64,000 bases of DNA. Source: Nonomuraea rhodomycinica. Lineage in GTDB: Bacteria; Actinomycetota; Actinomycetes; Streptosporangiales; Streptosporangiaceae. Where the stretch lies: the NCBI RefSeq assembly GCF_013363995.1, contig NZ_JABWGO010000003.1, positions 496,001 through 560,000 on the forward strand, in the 5' to 3' direction. The position numbers and the translations under genes are program-made. The number at the start of each line of letters is the position of its first letter. Positions within the stretch are counted from its first letter, which is position 1. Below, in pieces: positions 32,489 through 40,415 of this stretch. The notes under the pieces were generated by a model. That model was not told where the DNA came from, did no database searches, and was given only the letters and a program-made list of their open reading frames with translations.

Positions 32489-33883
32489 ATGGTGGAGGGC
32501 GCGCGCCGGTACGGGCCGCGACACCGATGGGTGGTGCTGGCCATCGGAGTGGGGGCGCAGGGCAGCTTCTCGGCGATGTTCTCCGGGATCCCGGTCACCG
32601 GGATCGCGATGCGCGCCGGCTACCACCTGTCCACGGGGGCGCTCGGCGCGATCCTGGCCTGTCTGGGTCTGGGCATCGCGGTGTCGGACATCGCCTGGGG
32701 GCTGCTCGCCGACCGGTTCGGCGACCGGCGCGTGCTGCTGACCGGGCTGACGGCCACAGGTGCGCTCATGGCCGTCATGGCCGCCGCCGTCACGCCCGGC
32801 GACGGGGCGGGCGCGGTGGCGCTCGGCGCGGGACTGCTGCTGGCCGGGGCGCTGGGCGGCAGCGTCAACGGCGCGTCGGGGCGGGCGATCATGACGTGGT
32901 TCGCCGCGGGGGAGCGCGGGCTGGCGATGAGCGTGCGGCAGACGGCGATCCCCGTGGGCGGGGCTGTGGGCGTCGCGCTGCTGCCCTGGCTGGCCGGCGC
33001 GTACGGCTTCCGCGCCGTCTACGCCGCGCCCGCCGCGCTGTGCCTGCTGGCGGCGGCGGCCACCTGGCGCTGGCTGCACGAGCCGCCCACCTCGCGCGGC
33101 CCGGCCGAGGGCGGCGTGCAGGAAGATGGCCGCTCGCCGCTGTCGCGCTTCGACGTCTGGCGGCTGGCCCTGGCCGGGGCCCTGCTCACCGTGCCGCAGT
33201 TCGCCGTGCTCTCCTTCACCGCGATCTTCCTGCACGACGTCAAGGGCGAGGGCGCGGCGCTGGCCAGCGCCACCGTCCTGATCGCGCAGCTCGGCGGCGG
33301 CGCGGCCCGCGTGTGGACCGGGCGGCGCACCGACCGGGGCGGCGACCGCCGTACGTACATCCGCGGCATCGGCGTCCTCAGCGGCATCGCCATGGCCGGC
33401 GCGGCCGTGCTCACCGGCGCGCCCACCCCCGTCGTCGTCGCCGCGCTCGCCCTGGCGGGACTGCTGGCCCAGTCCTGGCACGGCGTGGCCTACACCGAGA
33501 TCGCCGCCATGGCGGGCGCGTCCAGGGCGGGGACGGCCCTGGGGCTGCTCGGCACGACGGTGTTCGGCACGGGATTCCTCACGCCGCTGCTCATCCCCCT
33601 CGTCGTCACCGCCTGGAACTGGGAGACCATGTACGCCCTGGCCGCCGCCGCGCCCCTGCTCGCCGTGCCGCTGGTCCCTGGCAGGGGGATGCCGCCCGGC
33701 GGACGGAGGAAGGGCTGGGGCGACGGCGGTGCCACGGGCGCCGAGGCCGGGATCGGCGCGGGCGCGGAGGCCAGGAAGGATGCGGGCGCGGAGGCCGGGA
33801 TCGGCGCGGGTGCCGAGGCCGGGATCAGCGCCGGCCCGGCGCCGGCTCTGCGCCGAAGCGGCGCCGGTACGCCAGCGGCGTGA
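32489..33883 (+). CDS. MFS transporter, probable exporter
   Basis: A 464-residue major facilitator with 12 predicted TM segments. The MFS motif A appears as WGLLADRFGDRRVLL after TM2. The ATG at 32489 is preferred over 32462 because TTGGAGG lies 9-10 bp before it and the upstream ATG lies within the second operator dyad. The last 45 residues are a Gly/Ala/Glu-rich tail made by four 24-bp tandem repeats (AEAGIGAG). The substrate is unknown; divergence from a CGNR stress regulator suggests efflux of a toxic compound. Its 3' end overlaps the converging GlxA-like gene by 59 bp. Confidence 0.87.
   Translation: MVEGARRYGPRHRWVVLAIGVGAQGSFSAMFSGIPVTGIAMRAGYHLSTGALGAILACLGLGIAVSDIAWGLLADRFGDRRVLLTGLTATGALMAVMAAAVTPGDGAGAVALGAGLLLAGALGGSVNGASGRAIMTWFAAGERGLAMSVRQTAIPVGGAVGVALLPWLAGAYGFRAVYAAPAALCLLAAAATWRWLHEPPTSRGPAEGGVQEDGRSPLSRFDVWRLALAGALLTVPQFAVLSFTAIFLHDVKGEGAALASATVLIAQLGGGAARVWTGRRTDRGGDRRTYIRGIGVLSGIAMAGAAVLTGAPTPVVVAALALAGLLAQSWHGVAYTEIAAMAGASRAGTALGLLGTTVFGTGFLTPLLIPLVVTAWNWETMYALAAAAPLLAVPLVPGRGMPPGGRRKGWGDGGATGAEAGIGAGAEARKDAGAEAGIGAGAEAGISAGPAPALRRSGAGTPAA
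33740..33835. repeat. 24-bp tandem repeat shared by two converging gene ends
   Basis: Four contiguous 24-bp units of the type GCCGAGGCCGGGATCGGCGC plus GGGC, at 33740-33763, -33787, -33811 and -33835. They encode AEAGIGAG repeats at the MFS C-terminus, and the last unit contains the stop codon (33825-33827) of the minus-strand AraC-family gene. Confidence 0.9.
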
Positions 33884-34817
33884 GCCCGGTCTCCCGGCGC
33901 ATCAGCGCGCGCAGGTTGGCGGCGGTGCCCAGGCCGCTGCGCCGCGCGACCGTCTCGAAGCGCGCCTCGCCCAGCTCGATGAGCCGGCAGGCCAGCGCGA
34001 GCCGTTCCCCGGTGAGCCAGGCCAGCGGCGTGGTCCCGAGCTGCGCGCGGAAGCGGCGGTGCAGGGTCGCGGGGCTGACCGCGGCGCGGGCGGCGAGGCC
34101 GGCCACGGTGAGCGGCTCGTCCAGCCGCTCCTGGGCCCAGGCGAGCAGCGGCGCCAGCGACTCGTCCGGGATGTCGGGCACGGGCCGCTCGACGAACTGC
34201 CGCTGACCGCCGTCCCGGTGCGCGGCGAAGACGAGCCGCCGGCTCACGGAGTTGGCGACCTCCGCGCCGTGGTCACGGCGTACCACGTACAGCCCGAGAT
34301 CGAGCGCGGCCGCGCTGCCCGCGGCGGTGAGGATGTCGCCGTCGTCCACGAACAGCACGTCCGTCTCCAGCCGGACCGACGGGAAGCGGGCCCGGAAGGC
34401 GTCGGCCCACTGCCAGTGGGCGGTGGCCCGGCGGCCGTCGAGGACCCCGGCCTCGGCCAGGGTGAAGGCGCCGCTGCAGAAGCCGATCAGGCGGGCCCCG
34501 CGCGCGTGGGCCTCGCGGACGGCGTCGAGCACGGCCGGGCGGCGCGGCACCTCGACGTCGGGCCGGTTGGGGACGATGAGGGTGTCCGCCGTGGCCGCCG
34601 CCTCCAGCCCGGCGACCCCCGTGAGCGTGAAGAACCCGTCGCGCATCAGCGTGCGCGGCTCGGGGGAGCACAGGCGGAAGTCGTACAGGTCACGCCCGAT
34701 CTCGGGCCGGCGCAGGCCGAAGACCTCGGTCGCGCAGCCGAGCTCGAAGGGGTTGGAGTTCTGGTCCACGATCACGACCACGCGGTGCGGTGCGGCGTGC
34801 GAGGTTTCTTGCGCCAT
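33825..34817 (-). CDS. GlxA-like AraC-family regulator with DJ-1/PfpI domain
   Basis: A 330-residue regulator. Residues about 10-190 form a DJ-1/PfpI-like domain (HRVVVIVDQNSNPFELGCATEVFGL, with the nucleophile-elbow region LIGFCSGAFTLAEAGVLDG), and the C-terminal 100 residues form the AraC double HTH (LTVAGLAARAAVSPATLHRRFRAQLG and FETVARRSGLGTAANLRALMRRETGLTP). This is the GlxA arrangement. It is divergent from a small cupin gene with 52 bp between starts, its likely target. The gene end overlaps the MFS gene by 59 bp on the opposite strand. Confidence 0.9.
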   Translation of the reverse strand: MAQETSHAAPHRVVVIVDQNSNPFELGCATEVFGLRRPEIGRDLYDFRLCSPEPRTLMRDGFFTLTGVAGLEAAATADTLIVPNRPDVEVPRRPAVLDAVREAHARGARLIGFCSGAFTLAEAGVLDGRRATAHWQWADAFRARFPSVRLETDVLFVDDGDILTAAGSAAALDLGLYVVRRDHGAEVANSVSRRLVFAAHRDGGQRQFVERPVPDIPDESLAPLLAWAQERLDEPLTVAGLAARAAVSPATLHRRFRAQLGTTPLAWLTGERLALACRLIELGEARFETVARRSGLGTAANLRALMRRETGLTPLAYRRRFGAEPAPGRR

Positions 34818-34869
34818 ATGCGATTCCTAGCACTCACGCCGGGCGCGGGCCAACCGCCAGGATGGGCCC

Positions 34870-35268
34870 ATGACCACCGAACCCATCGCTCTGAGCAGCG
34901 CGCTCGCCTCGTTCGACGCCCTGTGGAGCCCCCGCGTCGTCACCCGCGTCGACGACTACGACGTCCGGGTCGCCAAGGTCGAGGGCGAGCACGTCTGGCA
35001 CGTCCACGACGAGACCGACGAGTTCTTCCTCGTGCTCGACGGCGAGCTGTCCATCGCCCTGCGCGAGCCCGGCGGGGAACGCACGGTCCGGCTCGCCCGC
35101 GGGGCGGTCTTCACGGTTCCCCGCGGCACGGAGCACAAGCCGTCGGCTCCCGGCGGGGCGGCCATCCTCATGTTCGAGCGCACCGGGACGTCCTCGGTGG
35201 GCGACCGCCGCGACGGCGCGATCCCCGGCCACGTGGACGCCACGACGGGACACCCGCTCGGCTCCTGA
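34870..35268 (+). CDS. Small single-cupin protein
   Basis: A 132-residue cytoplasmic cupin. The metal site is visible as HVWHVHDETDEFFLVLDGEL (two His and one Glu) and PRGTEHKP for the last histidine. Proteins of this type include small isomerases and quercetinase-like folds, but most have no known substrate. ATG at 34870; the divergent GlxA-like regulator 52 bp away is the probable controller. It converges with the TetR gene, 6 bp between stops. Confidence 0.83.
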   Translation: MTTEPIALSSALASFDALWSPRVVTRVDDYDVRVAKVEGEHVWHVHDETDEFFLVLDGELSIALREPGGERTVRLARGAVFTVPRGTEHKPSAPGGAAILMFERTGTSSVGDRRDGAIPGHVDATTGHPLGS

Positions 35269-35274
35269 GGCCCG

Positions 35275-35991
35275 TCACTCCCCGGGGTCGATGCCCAGCG
35301 ACCGGACGAGCTGGTTCAGCTCCTCCTGGAAGAGCTTGCCGGGGTCGACGGTCTGGGTGCGCAGGTGCCCGTAGATCTCCAGCGACACCAGGCCGTGCAG
35401 GTGGCCCCAGATGCGCAGCGCGAGCGCGACACCGGCCGGCGGCAGGTCGGGGAACGCGGGGCGGACCTTGCCGAGCAGCCCGTCGTCGAAGTCCGACCAC
35501 TGGAAGCCGCTGCGCGCGTGCAGCTGCTCGGCGTGCGGCCAGGCGGCGTCGGCGAGGGCGGCGATCCCCGTGCAGATCCGGTACGCGGCGTCCGGGGCGG
35601 CGCCGCCCTCGGGCGCCTCGTAGCCGGGCACCGGATCGCCGTAGATGAGGCGGAACCCCTCGGGATTGGCCAGGGCCCACCCCCGGAACGCCCGCGCCCA
35701 CGCCTGGATCCGGCCGGCCGGACGCCCGGCGGGGGCTTGGGCCCACGCGGCCTCCACGGTGTCGGCCAGCGCGGTGTACACCTCGTTGATCAGCGTGGTG
35801 ACCAGGTCGTCGCGGGTGGCGAAGTAGCCGTAGATCGCGTTGGCGGTCATGCCCATCTCGCGGGCGATGGCCCGCAAGGTGATCGCGTCGGGCCCGCCGG
35901 AGGCCATCAGCTGGAGCGCGACCCGCTTGATCTCCGCCGTCGTCTCGGCCCGCAGCCGTTCGCGGCGTCCTCCCGTGCTCACCACGCCCAT
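35275..35991 (-). CDS. TetR-family transcriptional regulator (WHG domain)
   Basis: A 238-residue regulator. The N-terminal HTH reads ITLRAIAREMGMTANAIYGYFATRDDLVTTLINEV; the remaining helices include the WHG-type segment (RIWGHLHGLVSLEIYGHL) typical of the TetR_C_13/WHG subfamily. ATG at 35991 is used in place of the GTG three bases upstream. It is divergent from an NmrA-like gene with 89 bp between the starts, and this gap carries a GCCGT-N11-ACGGC dyad overlapping a TATAGT box, so it very probably represses that gene and itself. Confidence 0.9.
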   Translation of the reverse strand: MGVVSTGGRRERLRAETTAEIKRVALQLMASGGPDAITLRAIAREMGMTANAIYGYFATRDDLVTTLINEVYTALADTVEAAWAQAPAGRPAGRIQAWARAFRGWALANPEGFRLIYGDPVPGYEAPEGGAAPDAAYRICTGIAALADAAWPHAEQLHARSGFQWSDFDDGLLGKVRPAFPDLPPAGVALALRIWGHLHGLVSLEIYGHLRTQTVDPGKLFQEELNQLVRSLGIDPGE

Positions 35992-36018
35992 CACTCTACA
36001 GCGTCACCGTACTTCATT

Positions 36019-36046
36019 GCCGTACAAAAACTTCACGGCGTATAGT
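36019..36046 (+). promoter_or_regulatory. Promoter/operator of the TetR-NmrA pair
   Basis: GCCGT (36019-36023) and ACGGC (36035-36039) are inverted with 11 bases between. A further CCGTAC copy lies at 36007-36012. TATAGT (36041-36046), 35 bp before the NmrA-like ATG, is a good -10 box. A TetR dimer bound here would block it. Confidence 0.62.
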
Positions 36047-36080
36047 CTCCTCACGCCACGCAGACAACAAGGGGAGACTT

Positions 36081-36782
36081 ATGCACATCGGCATCATCGG
36101 AGCCACGGGCGGCATCGGAAGCCGTGTCGTCACCGAAGCCCTGGAGCGGGGGCATCACGTCACCGCGCTCACCCGCGACGCCACCGGGATCGAGGAGGAG
36201 AGGGAGAACATCGTCTGGAGGACCGTCGACGTCCTCGACGCCGGGAGCATCGCCGCGGTCCTGCCCGGACTGGACGTGCTGATCAGCGGGTACCAGCCCG
36301 GCAACGCCGCCCGCGACTTCGCCGACACCGTGTCGCGCTCGATCGCCGACCCCACGGTCTACGCCACCGCGGCCCGGGCGCTGCTCAAGGCGCTGGAGAG
36401 TCATCCCCGGACCCGCCTGATCGTGATCGGCGGCGCCGGCAGCCTGGAGATCGAGCCCGGCCTCACGCGAGCGGACTCCGACGAGCTCCTGCACGCCAGC
36501 CTCGACCAGCTCGGCCTGCCCCGGGAGTACGCCGCCGCCGTGCGCGGGCACCGGGACGCCCTGAACGTCCTGCGCACGTCCAACCGGCTGTGGACCTACT
36601 TCAGCCCGGCCGAGGAGATCCTGCCCGGCCGGCGCACCGGCCGGTTCAGGGTCGGCGGCGACCAGCCCGTCCTGGACGCCGAAGGGCGCAGCCGGATCTC
36701 CTTCGAGGACGCCGCCGTCGCCCTCGTCGAGGAGGCGGAGCTGCCCCGCTTCGTCCAGCGGCGCTTCACCGCCGGCTACTGA
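36081..36782 (+). CDS. NmrA-like NAD(P)-binding protein
   Basis: A 233-residue atypical short-chain dehydrogenase fold. The N-terminus IGIIGATGGIGSRVVTEALERGH is the NAD(P) Rossmann motif, and there is no YxxxK pair in the expected place, as in NmrA-type NAD(P)H-binding sensors or epimerase-like enzymes. RLIVIGGAGSLEI and TYFSPAEEILPGRRTG are family blocks. Probable role: reductase or redox-linked regulator induced when the divergent TetR protein is released. GGGGAG precedes the ATG. The stop codon lies within a 29-bp tandem duplication. Confidence 0.85.
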   Translation: MHIGIIGATGGIGSRVVTEALERGHHVTALTRDATGIEEERENIVWRTVDVLDAGSIAAVLPGLDVLISGYQPGNAARDFADTVSRSIADPTVYATAARALLKALESHPRTRLIVIGGAGSLEIEPGLTRADSDELLHASLDQLGLPREYAAAVRGHRDALNVLRTSNRLWTYFSPAEEILPGRRTGRFRVGGDQPVLDAEGRSRISFEDAAVALVEEAELPRFVQRRFTAGY

Positions 36783-36830
36783 ACGGGGCGCGGGCCGCCG
36801 TCGGCTACTGAACCGGGCGTGGGCCGCCGT
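36773..36830. repeat. 29-bp tandem duplication across the NmrA-like stop codon
   Basis: Two adjacent 29-bp units beginning CGGCTACTGAAC (36773-36801 and 36802-36830), differing at two bases. The first TGA (36780-36782) is the stop of the NmrA-like gene and the second copy repeats it. Confidence 0.9.
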
Positions 36831-36856
36831 CCGGGAGGACCGCGGGAAGGCGCGGG

Positions 36857-37957
36857 TCAGGGCCGCCGCAGGGCGAGGCGGGCGACGCGGCCGTTCTCCC
36901 CGGACGCCCAGCAGGACAGGTCGGGCGTGCACGAGACGGTGTCGAAGGAGCCCGTGTCGAACGTCCGCCACGTCCTGCCGCCCGTGAGCGTCACGTCGCT
37001 GCCGGAGGGGCCGACCGCGATGGCCGCGAACGGCAGGTGCGGCACCCACGTGACGCCCGACCGGTAGGCGGGAGGCGGCGTGGCGGCGCCGCGCCAGGTG
37101 GCGCCGCCGTCGTCGCTGAGCGCGCCCGCCGCCGGCGACGGCTGGCCGGTACGGTAGTCGCCGCCCACGGCCAGGCCCTGGCGCCGGTCGCGGAAGGCCA
37201 GCGCGAACACCCCGCGTGCCGGGTCGCCCGCCGGGATCGGGGTGTCGGCCACGGTCCAGGTGCGTCCGCGGTCGGCGGAGTGGAAGACGCGGGAGCGCTC
37301 GGCGCCGCCGGAGGCCAGCCAGGCGTCCCGGCCGCCCGCCGTGACCAGGCATTGGCCGCTCGCGGCGAAACCGGCCTCGCCGGGCAGCGCCTCGGGCATG
37401 CCGGCCGGCGGCAGCACCTGCCAGCTCCGGCCGCCGTCCTCGGTGGCGAGGATCCGGAACCGGCCGTCGACGGGGTCGCTCATGGCCAGCCCGTGCCGCG
37501 CGTCGAAGAAGGCCATGCAGTCGTAGAACGCCTTCGGCTCGTCGTTCCTGAACGTCTCGGTCCAGGTGCGTCCGGCGTCGTCGGTCCGGTAGACGCGCGA
37601 GTCGCCGCCCTCGCCGATCGACAGCACCACGGCGCGGCGCGCGTCGAACGCCTCCACGTCCCGGAACTGCAGCGTCTCCGTGCCGGGCGGTGAAACCCGC
37701 TCCCACGTGCGCCCGCCGTCGGCGGTGCGCAGCACGGCGCCCTCGCTGCCGGAGGCCCAGGCGACGTCCCGGCTGACGGGGGACAGGCCGCGCAGCCGGG
37801 CGGTCACCCCCGTCGGCCGCAGCTCCCAGCCGAGCGAGAGCCCCTCGGCGTCGAGGGCGGAGCCGGGCTCGGGGGCGGGGTCGTCGGCGTGGGCGGGCAG
37901 GGGGGCGGCGAGCACGCAGGCCGCCGCGAGCGCCGACAGCGCGATACGAAGCATCAT
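36857..37957 (-). CDS. Secreted BNR/sialidase-type beta-propeller protein
   Basis: A 366-residue exported propeller. The ATG at 37957 is followed by a signal peptide ending AHA-D. The mature part has four clear Asp-box (S/T-x-D-x-G-x-T-W) repeats: TADGGRTWE, TDDAGRTWT, TEDGGRSWQ and SADRGRTWT, plus SDDGGATW and TLTGGRTWR. This is the fold of YCF48/Hcf136-type and sialidase-like proteins; the sialidase Arg triad was not identified, so a binding or assembly role is more likely than enzymatic activity. It stands alone on the minus strand, 55 bp from the Lrp gene. Confidence 0.83.
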   Translation of the reverse strand: MMLRIALSALAAACVLAAPLPAHADDPAPEPGSALDAEGLSLGWELRPTGVTARLRGLSPVSRDVAWASGSEGAVLRTADGGRTWERVSPPGTETLQFRDVEAFDARRAVVLSIGEGGDSRVYRTDDAGRTWTETFRNDEPKAFYDCMAFFDARHGLAMSDPVDGRFRILATEDGGRSWQVLPPAGMPEALPGEAGFAASGQCLVTAGGRDAWLASGGAERSRVFHSADRGRTWTVADTPIPAGDPARGVFALAFRDRRQGLAVGGDYRTGQPSPAAGALSDDGGATWRGAATPPPAYRSGVTWVPHLPFAAIAVGPSGSDVTLTGGRTWRTFDTGSFDTVSCTPDLSCWASGENGRVARLALRRP

Positions 37958-38012
37958 GCGGGGCAACGTAGCAGGCGGTTTCGGGGGTGTTGATGAGCTT
38001 TGCGAGGCTGCC

Positions 38013-38462
38013 TCATCGGGCCTCTCGGCCGGATTTGATGTTCTTCATGGTGAAGTGCGAGTTGATGTTCCTCACCCGTGGGATGGTCATGACGTACCGG
38101 CTGAGGAAGGCCTCGTAGGCGGCCAGGTCGGCGACGGCCACGCGGGCGAAGTAGTCGGGGCTGCCGAACAGCCGCCGCAGCTCCAGCACCTCCTCGGCGC
38201 GCGCCAGTGTCTGCTCGAAGTAGGCGACCGTCTCGGCGTCCTGGGAGTCCAGGGTGAGGTCGACCAGCACCTCGAACGAGCGGCCCACGGCGGCCGGGTC
38301 CACCACGGCCCGGTAGCCGCGGATGACGCCCTCGGCCTCCAGCCGCTGCACCCGCCGCAGGCACGGCCCGGGCGTGAGCCCCACACGATGGGCGAGTTCG
38401 ACGTTGGTCAGCCGCCCGTCGCGCTCCAGCTCGGAGATGATTGCTCTGTCCAGCGCGTCCAC
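38013..38462 (-). CDS. Lrp/AsnC-family transcriptional regulator
   Basis: A 149-residue regulator starting at GTG 38462. The HTH region reads LDRAIISELERDGRLTNVELAHRVGLTPGPCLRRVQRLEAEGVI, and the RAM domain (VLVDLTLDSQDAETVAYFEQTL, GSPDYFARVAVADLAAYEAFL) binds an amino acid in this family. It is divergent from azlC/azlD with 80 bp between starts, the same layout as B. subtilis azlB-azlCD, where the Lrp-like protein represses the branched-chain amino acid exporter. A TTTTCGC/ATTTTGCGG block lies in the gap (38493-38530). Confidence 0.92.
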   Translation of the reverse strand: MDALDRAIISELERDGRLTNVELAHRVGLTPGPCLRRVQRLEAEGVIRGYRAVVDPAAVGRSFEVLVDLTLDSQDAETVAYFEQTLARAEEVLELRRLFGSPDYFARVAVADLAAYEAFLSRYVMTIPRVRNINSHFTMKNIKSGREAR

Positions 38463-38492
38463 GCCACAAAGATTGCCGTACGGGCGGGCTGC

Positions 38493-38530
38493 TGAGCAAT
38501 TTTCGCAACCAAATGGCGGGGATTTTGCGG
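38493..38530. promoter_or_regulatory. Putative Lrp-type control region of azlCD
   Basis: The 80-bp divergent gap holds two similar, AT-richer blocks: GCAATTTTCGCAAC (about 38496-38509) and GGGGATTTTGCGGG (about 38517-38530), 21 bp apart, on one face of the helix. Phased degenerate sites are typical for Lrp proteins. Weak evidence without alignment. Confidence 0.4.
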
Positions 38531-38542
38531 GACCATAGGGGT

Positions 38543-39430
38543 GTGCAAACCGACATTTCACCCCAGATCGCCGCGCCGGCTCCCAGCCCGGCGCCGGTCA
38601 CCCGGCGGCAGCAGATCGCCGCGGGGGTGCGCGACTCCTTCTCGGCGGGGCTGGGGATCTTCCCGCTGGGCATCGCCCTCGGCCTGCTGGTCCTCCAGGC
38701 CGGCCTGCCCGCGTGGTTCGCCCCCGCCCTGTCCGTGGCCGCGTTCGCCGGCAGCATGGAACTGCTGCTCGTGGGCATGGTCGCCGCCGCGACGCCGCTC
38801 GCCGCGGTCGCGCTGACCGTCCTGGTGGTCAACTTCCGGCACGTCTTCTACGCCTTCTCCTTCCCGCTGCACCTCGTCCGCGGCCGGCTGGCGAAGACGT
38901 ACTCCGTGTACGCGATGATCGACGAGGCGTACGCCGTCAGCGCCTCGCTGCCCGAGTCGCAGCGCTCGGCCCCCCGCCTGCTGGCGATGCAGATCGCCAG
39001 CCAGGCCTACTGGGTGGGCGGCGGCCTCGTCGGCGTCGCCGTCGGCTCGGCCCTGCCCGCGCCGGTCAAGGGCCTGGAGTTCTCCCTGTGCGCCCTGTTC
39101 ACCGTGCTCACCCTGGACGCGTTCCGCTCCCGCGAGGACATCCCGTCGGTGGTGCTCGCCGGGGCGAGCGTGACGCTCGCGCTCGTCCTCACTCCGCCGA
39201 TCGCCCTGTTCACCGCGTTGCTGCTGTTCGTGGCCCTGCTGCTGGCCCGTCACGCCCTCATCGCCCGCCGCGCCGCGGCCGGCCGCGGCTCCACCGGCCG
39301 CCACGCCGCCCCGCGGACCGCGTCCCACGTGGCGACGACGGAGACCGCGTCCCGCGCCACGACGGAGACCGCGTCCCGCGCCATGACGGAGACCGCCTCC
39401 CGCGCCGCCACGGAGACCGTCGATGCCTAG
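38543..39430 (+). CDS. azlC: Branched-chain amino acid exporter large subunit AzlC
   Basis: A 295-residue permease of the AzlC/YgaZ family. The start GTG 38543 gives a 28-residue cytoplasmic N-terminus, then GVRDSFSAGLGIFPLGIALGL, the signature VAAFAGSMELLLVGM, VLVVNFRHVFYAFSFP and the DEAYA element (YAMIDEAYAVSAS). With AzlD it should export branched-chain amino acids or methionine. The last 50 residues carry a Thr/Glu/Ala/Ser-rich tail (ATTETASR repeats) made by a 24-bp tandem repeat that ends just before the stop. It overlaps azlD by 8 bp. Confidence 0.93.
   Translation: MQTDISPQIAAPAPSPAPVTRRQQIAAGVRDSFSAGLGIFPLGIALGLLVLQAGLPAWFAPALSVAAFAGSMELLLVGMVAAATPLAAVALTVLVVNFRHVFYAFSFPLHLVRGRLAKTYSVYAMIDEAYAVSASLPESQRSAPRLLAMQIASQAYWVGGGLVGVAVGSALPAPVKGLEFSLCALFTVLTLDAFRSREDIPSVVLAGASVTLALVLTPPIALFTALLLFVALLLARHALIARRAAAGRGSTGRHAAPRTASHVATTETASRATTETASRAMTETASRAATETVDA
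39338..39419 (+). repeat. 24-bp tandem repeat at the azlC 3' end
   Basis: Three and a half units of ACGGAGACCGCGTCCCGCGC followed by CACG (39338-39361, -39385, -39409, then ten bases). They encode TETASRAT repeats and finish 9 bp before the azlC stop and 4 bp before the azlD ATG; a degenerate unit precedes them. Confidence 0.9.
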
Positions 39431-39749
39431 CGCCGCCTACCTCGCCGCCGTCCTCGCGATCGCCTGCGGCATCACCTTCGCCCTGCGCGCCGTCCCCTTC
39501 GCCGTGCTGCGCACGCTGCGCACGTCGGCGATCGTGCGGCGGCTGGCGCTGTGGATGCCGGTGGGCATCCTCGGCATCCTCGCCGTGACCTCACTGCGCG
39601 GCGCGATCGCCGCCGAACCGCACACGACGCTGTACGCGCTGCTCGCGGTCGCCGTCACCGCGGGCGTCCACCTCCTCTCCGGGCGCCGGACGATCCTCAG
39701 CGTCGGCATCGGCACCACCGTGTACGTCCTCCTCGTCAACCTCCTCTGA
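39423..39749 (+). CDS. azlD: Branched-chain amino acid exporter small subunit AzlD
   Basis: A 108-residue partner of AzlC with four short TM helices. Family features are ACGITFALRAVPFAVLRTLR at the start, LWMPVGILGILAVTSLRG in the middle and a final helix TTVYVLLVNLL. It overlaps azlC by 8 bp, which implies coupled translation and 1:1 assembly. Nothing odd was noted. Confidence 0.93.
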   Translation: MPSAAYLAAVLAIACGITFALRAVPFAVLRTLRTSAIVRRLALWMPVGILGILAVTSLRGAIAAEPHTTLYALLAVAVTAGVHLLSGRRTILSVGIGTTVYVLLVNLL

Positions 39750-39783
39750 GGGCCCCGGTTCCGGATGATCGCCTGGCGTGCTA

Positions 39784-39809
39784 GCGTTTTGGGCAAACGT
39801 CCAAGACGC
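39784..39809 (+). promoter_or_regulatory. Operator-like inverted repeat before the TetR/FAD monooxygenase operon
   Basis: GCGTTTTGG (39784-39792) and CCAAGACGC (39801-39809) are inverted arms with one mismatch and 8 bases between, 36 bp before the TetR ATG. A second ACGTCCA copy lies at 39823-39829. Likely autoregulatory site of the TetR protein. Confidence 0.6.
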
Positions 39810-39844
39810 TCACCCAAGGCGTACGTCCAGAAAAGGAGCCGGGC

Positions 39845-40411
39845 ATGGGAGAGGCGGCGGCGATCCGCGGCGAGGCGACCCGCCGGCGGCTGCTGGAGGC
39901 GGCCGTGCCCCTCATCGGGGAGGCCGGCTGGCACGCCGTGACGACCCGGATGGTCGCCCAGCGGGCCGGGGTCGCGCCGGGCGTGGTGCACTACCACTTC
40001 GCCTCGGTGACCGACCTGCTGATCGCGGCGTCGGCCGGCTTCACGCGCGCGATGCTCGACCGGTTCGTCCGCGAGCTGGCCGAGCGGCCCGACCTGGACG
40101 CCGGGCTGGACTGGATGCTGGCCGAGATGGCGCGCTACGACGGCGCCGACCCCGCCTCGCTGCTCGTCGCGGAGACCTACCTCGCGGCGAGCCGGATCCC
40201 CCGGCTGCGCGACGAGTTCGCCGAGCTGGTGGCCGACTTCCGCGCGAGGCTGGCCGGCTGGCTGGCGGACCACGGCGCCGCCGACCCCGAGGCGGCCGCC
40301 ACCGTCCTCGGCGCGGCGGTCGACGGCCTCATCCTGCACCGCGGCCTCGATCCCCGGCTCGACCTCGCCGCCCTGGCCCGGCCCTTGCGGAGCATGCTGC
40401 GAAAGGAGTGA
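39845..40411 (+). CDS. TetR-family transcriptional regulator
   Basis: A 188-residue repressor. The HTH is HAVTTRMVAQRAGVAPGVVHYHFASVTDLLIAA; the rest is an all-helical ligand domain. AAAAGGAG precedes the ATG at 39845. The FAD monooxygenase starts 4 bp after its stop on the same strand, so the operon is TetR-enzyme, with the inverted repeat at 39784-39809 as probable operator. The inducer is likely the substrate of the monooxygenase (inference). Confidence 0.92.
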   Translation: MGEAAAIRGEATRRRLLEAAVPLIGEAGWHAVTTRMVAQRAGVAPGVVHYHFASVTDLLIAASAGFTRAMLDRFVRELAERPDLDAGLDWMLAEMARYDGADPASLLVAETYLAASRIPRLRDEFAELVADFRARLAGWLADHGAADPEAAATVLGAAVDGLILHRGLDPRLDLAALARPLRSMLRKE

Positions 40412-40415
40412 CGCG

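Noticed and set aside
36857..37957. BNR-repeat protein as an active sialidase
   Set aside because: Asp-boxes are present but the arginine triad and catalytic Asp/Tyr/Glu of sialidases were not found.
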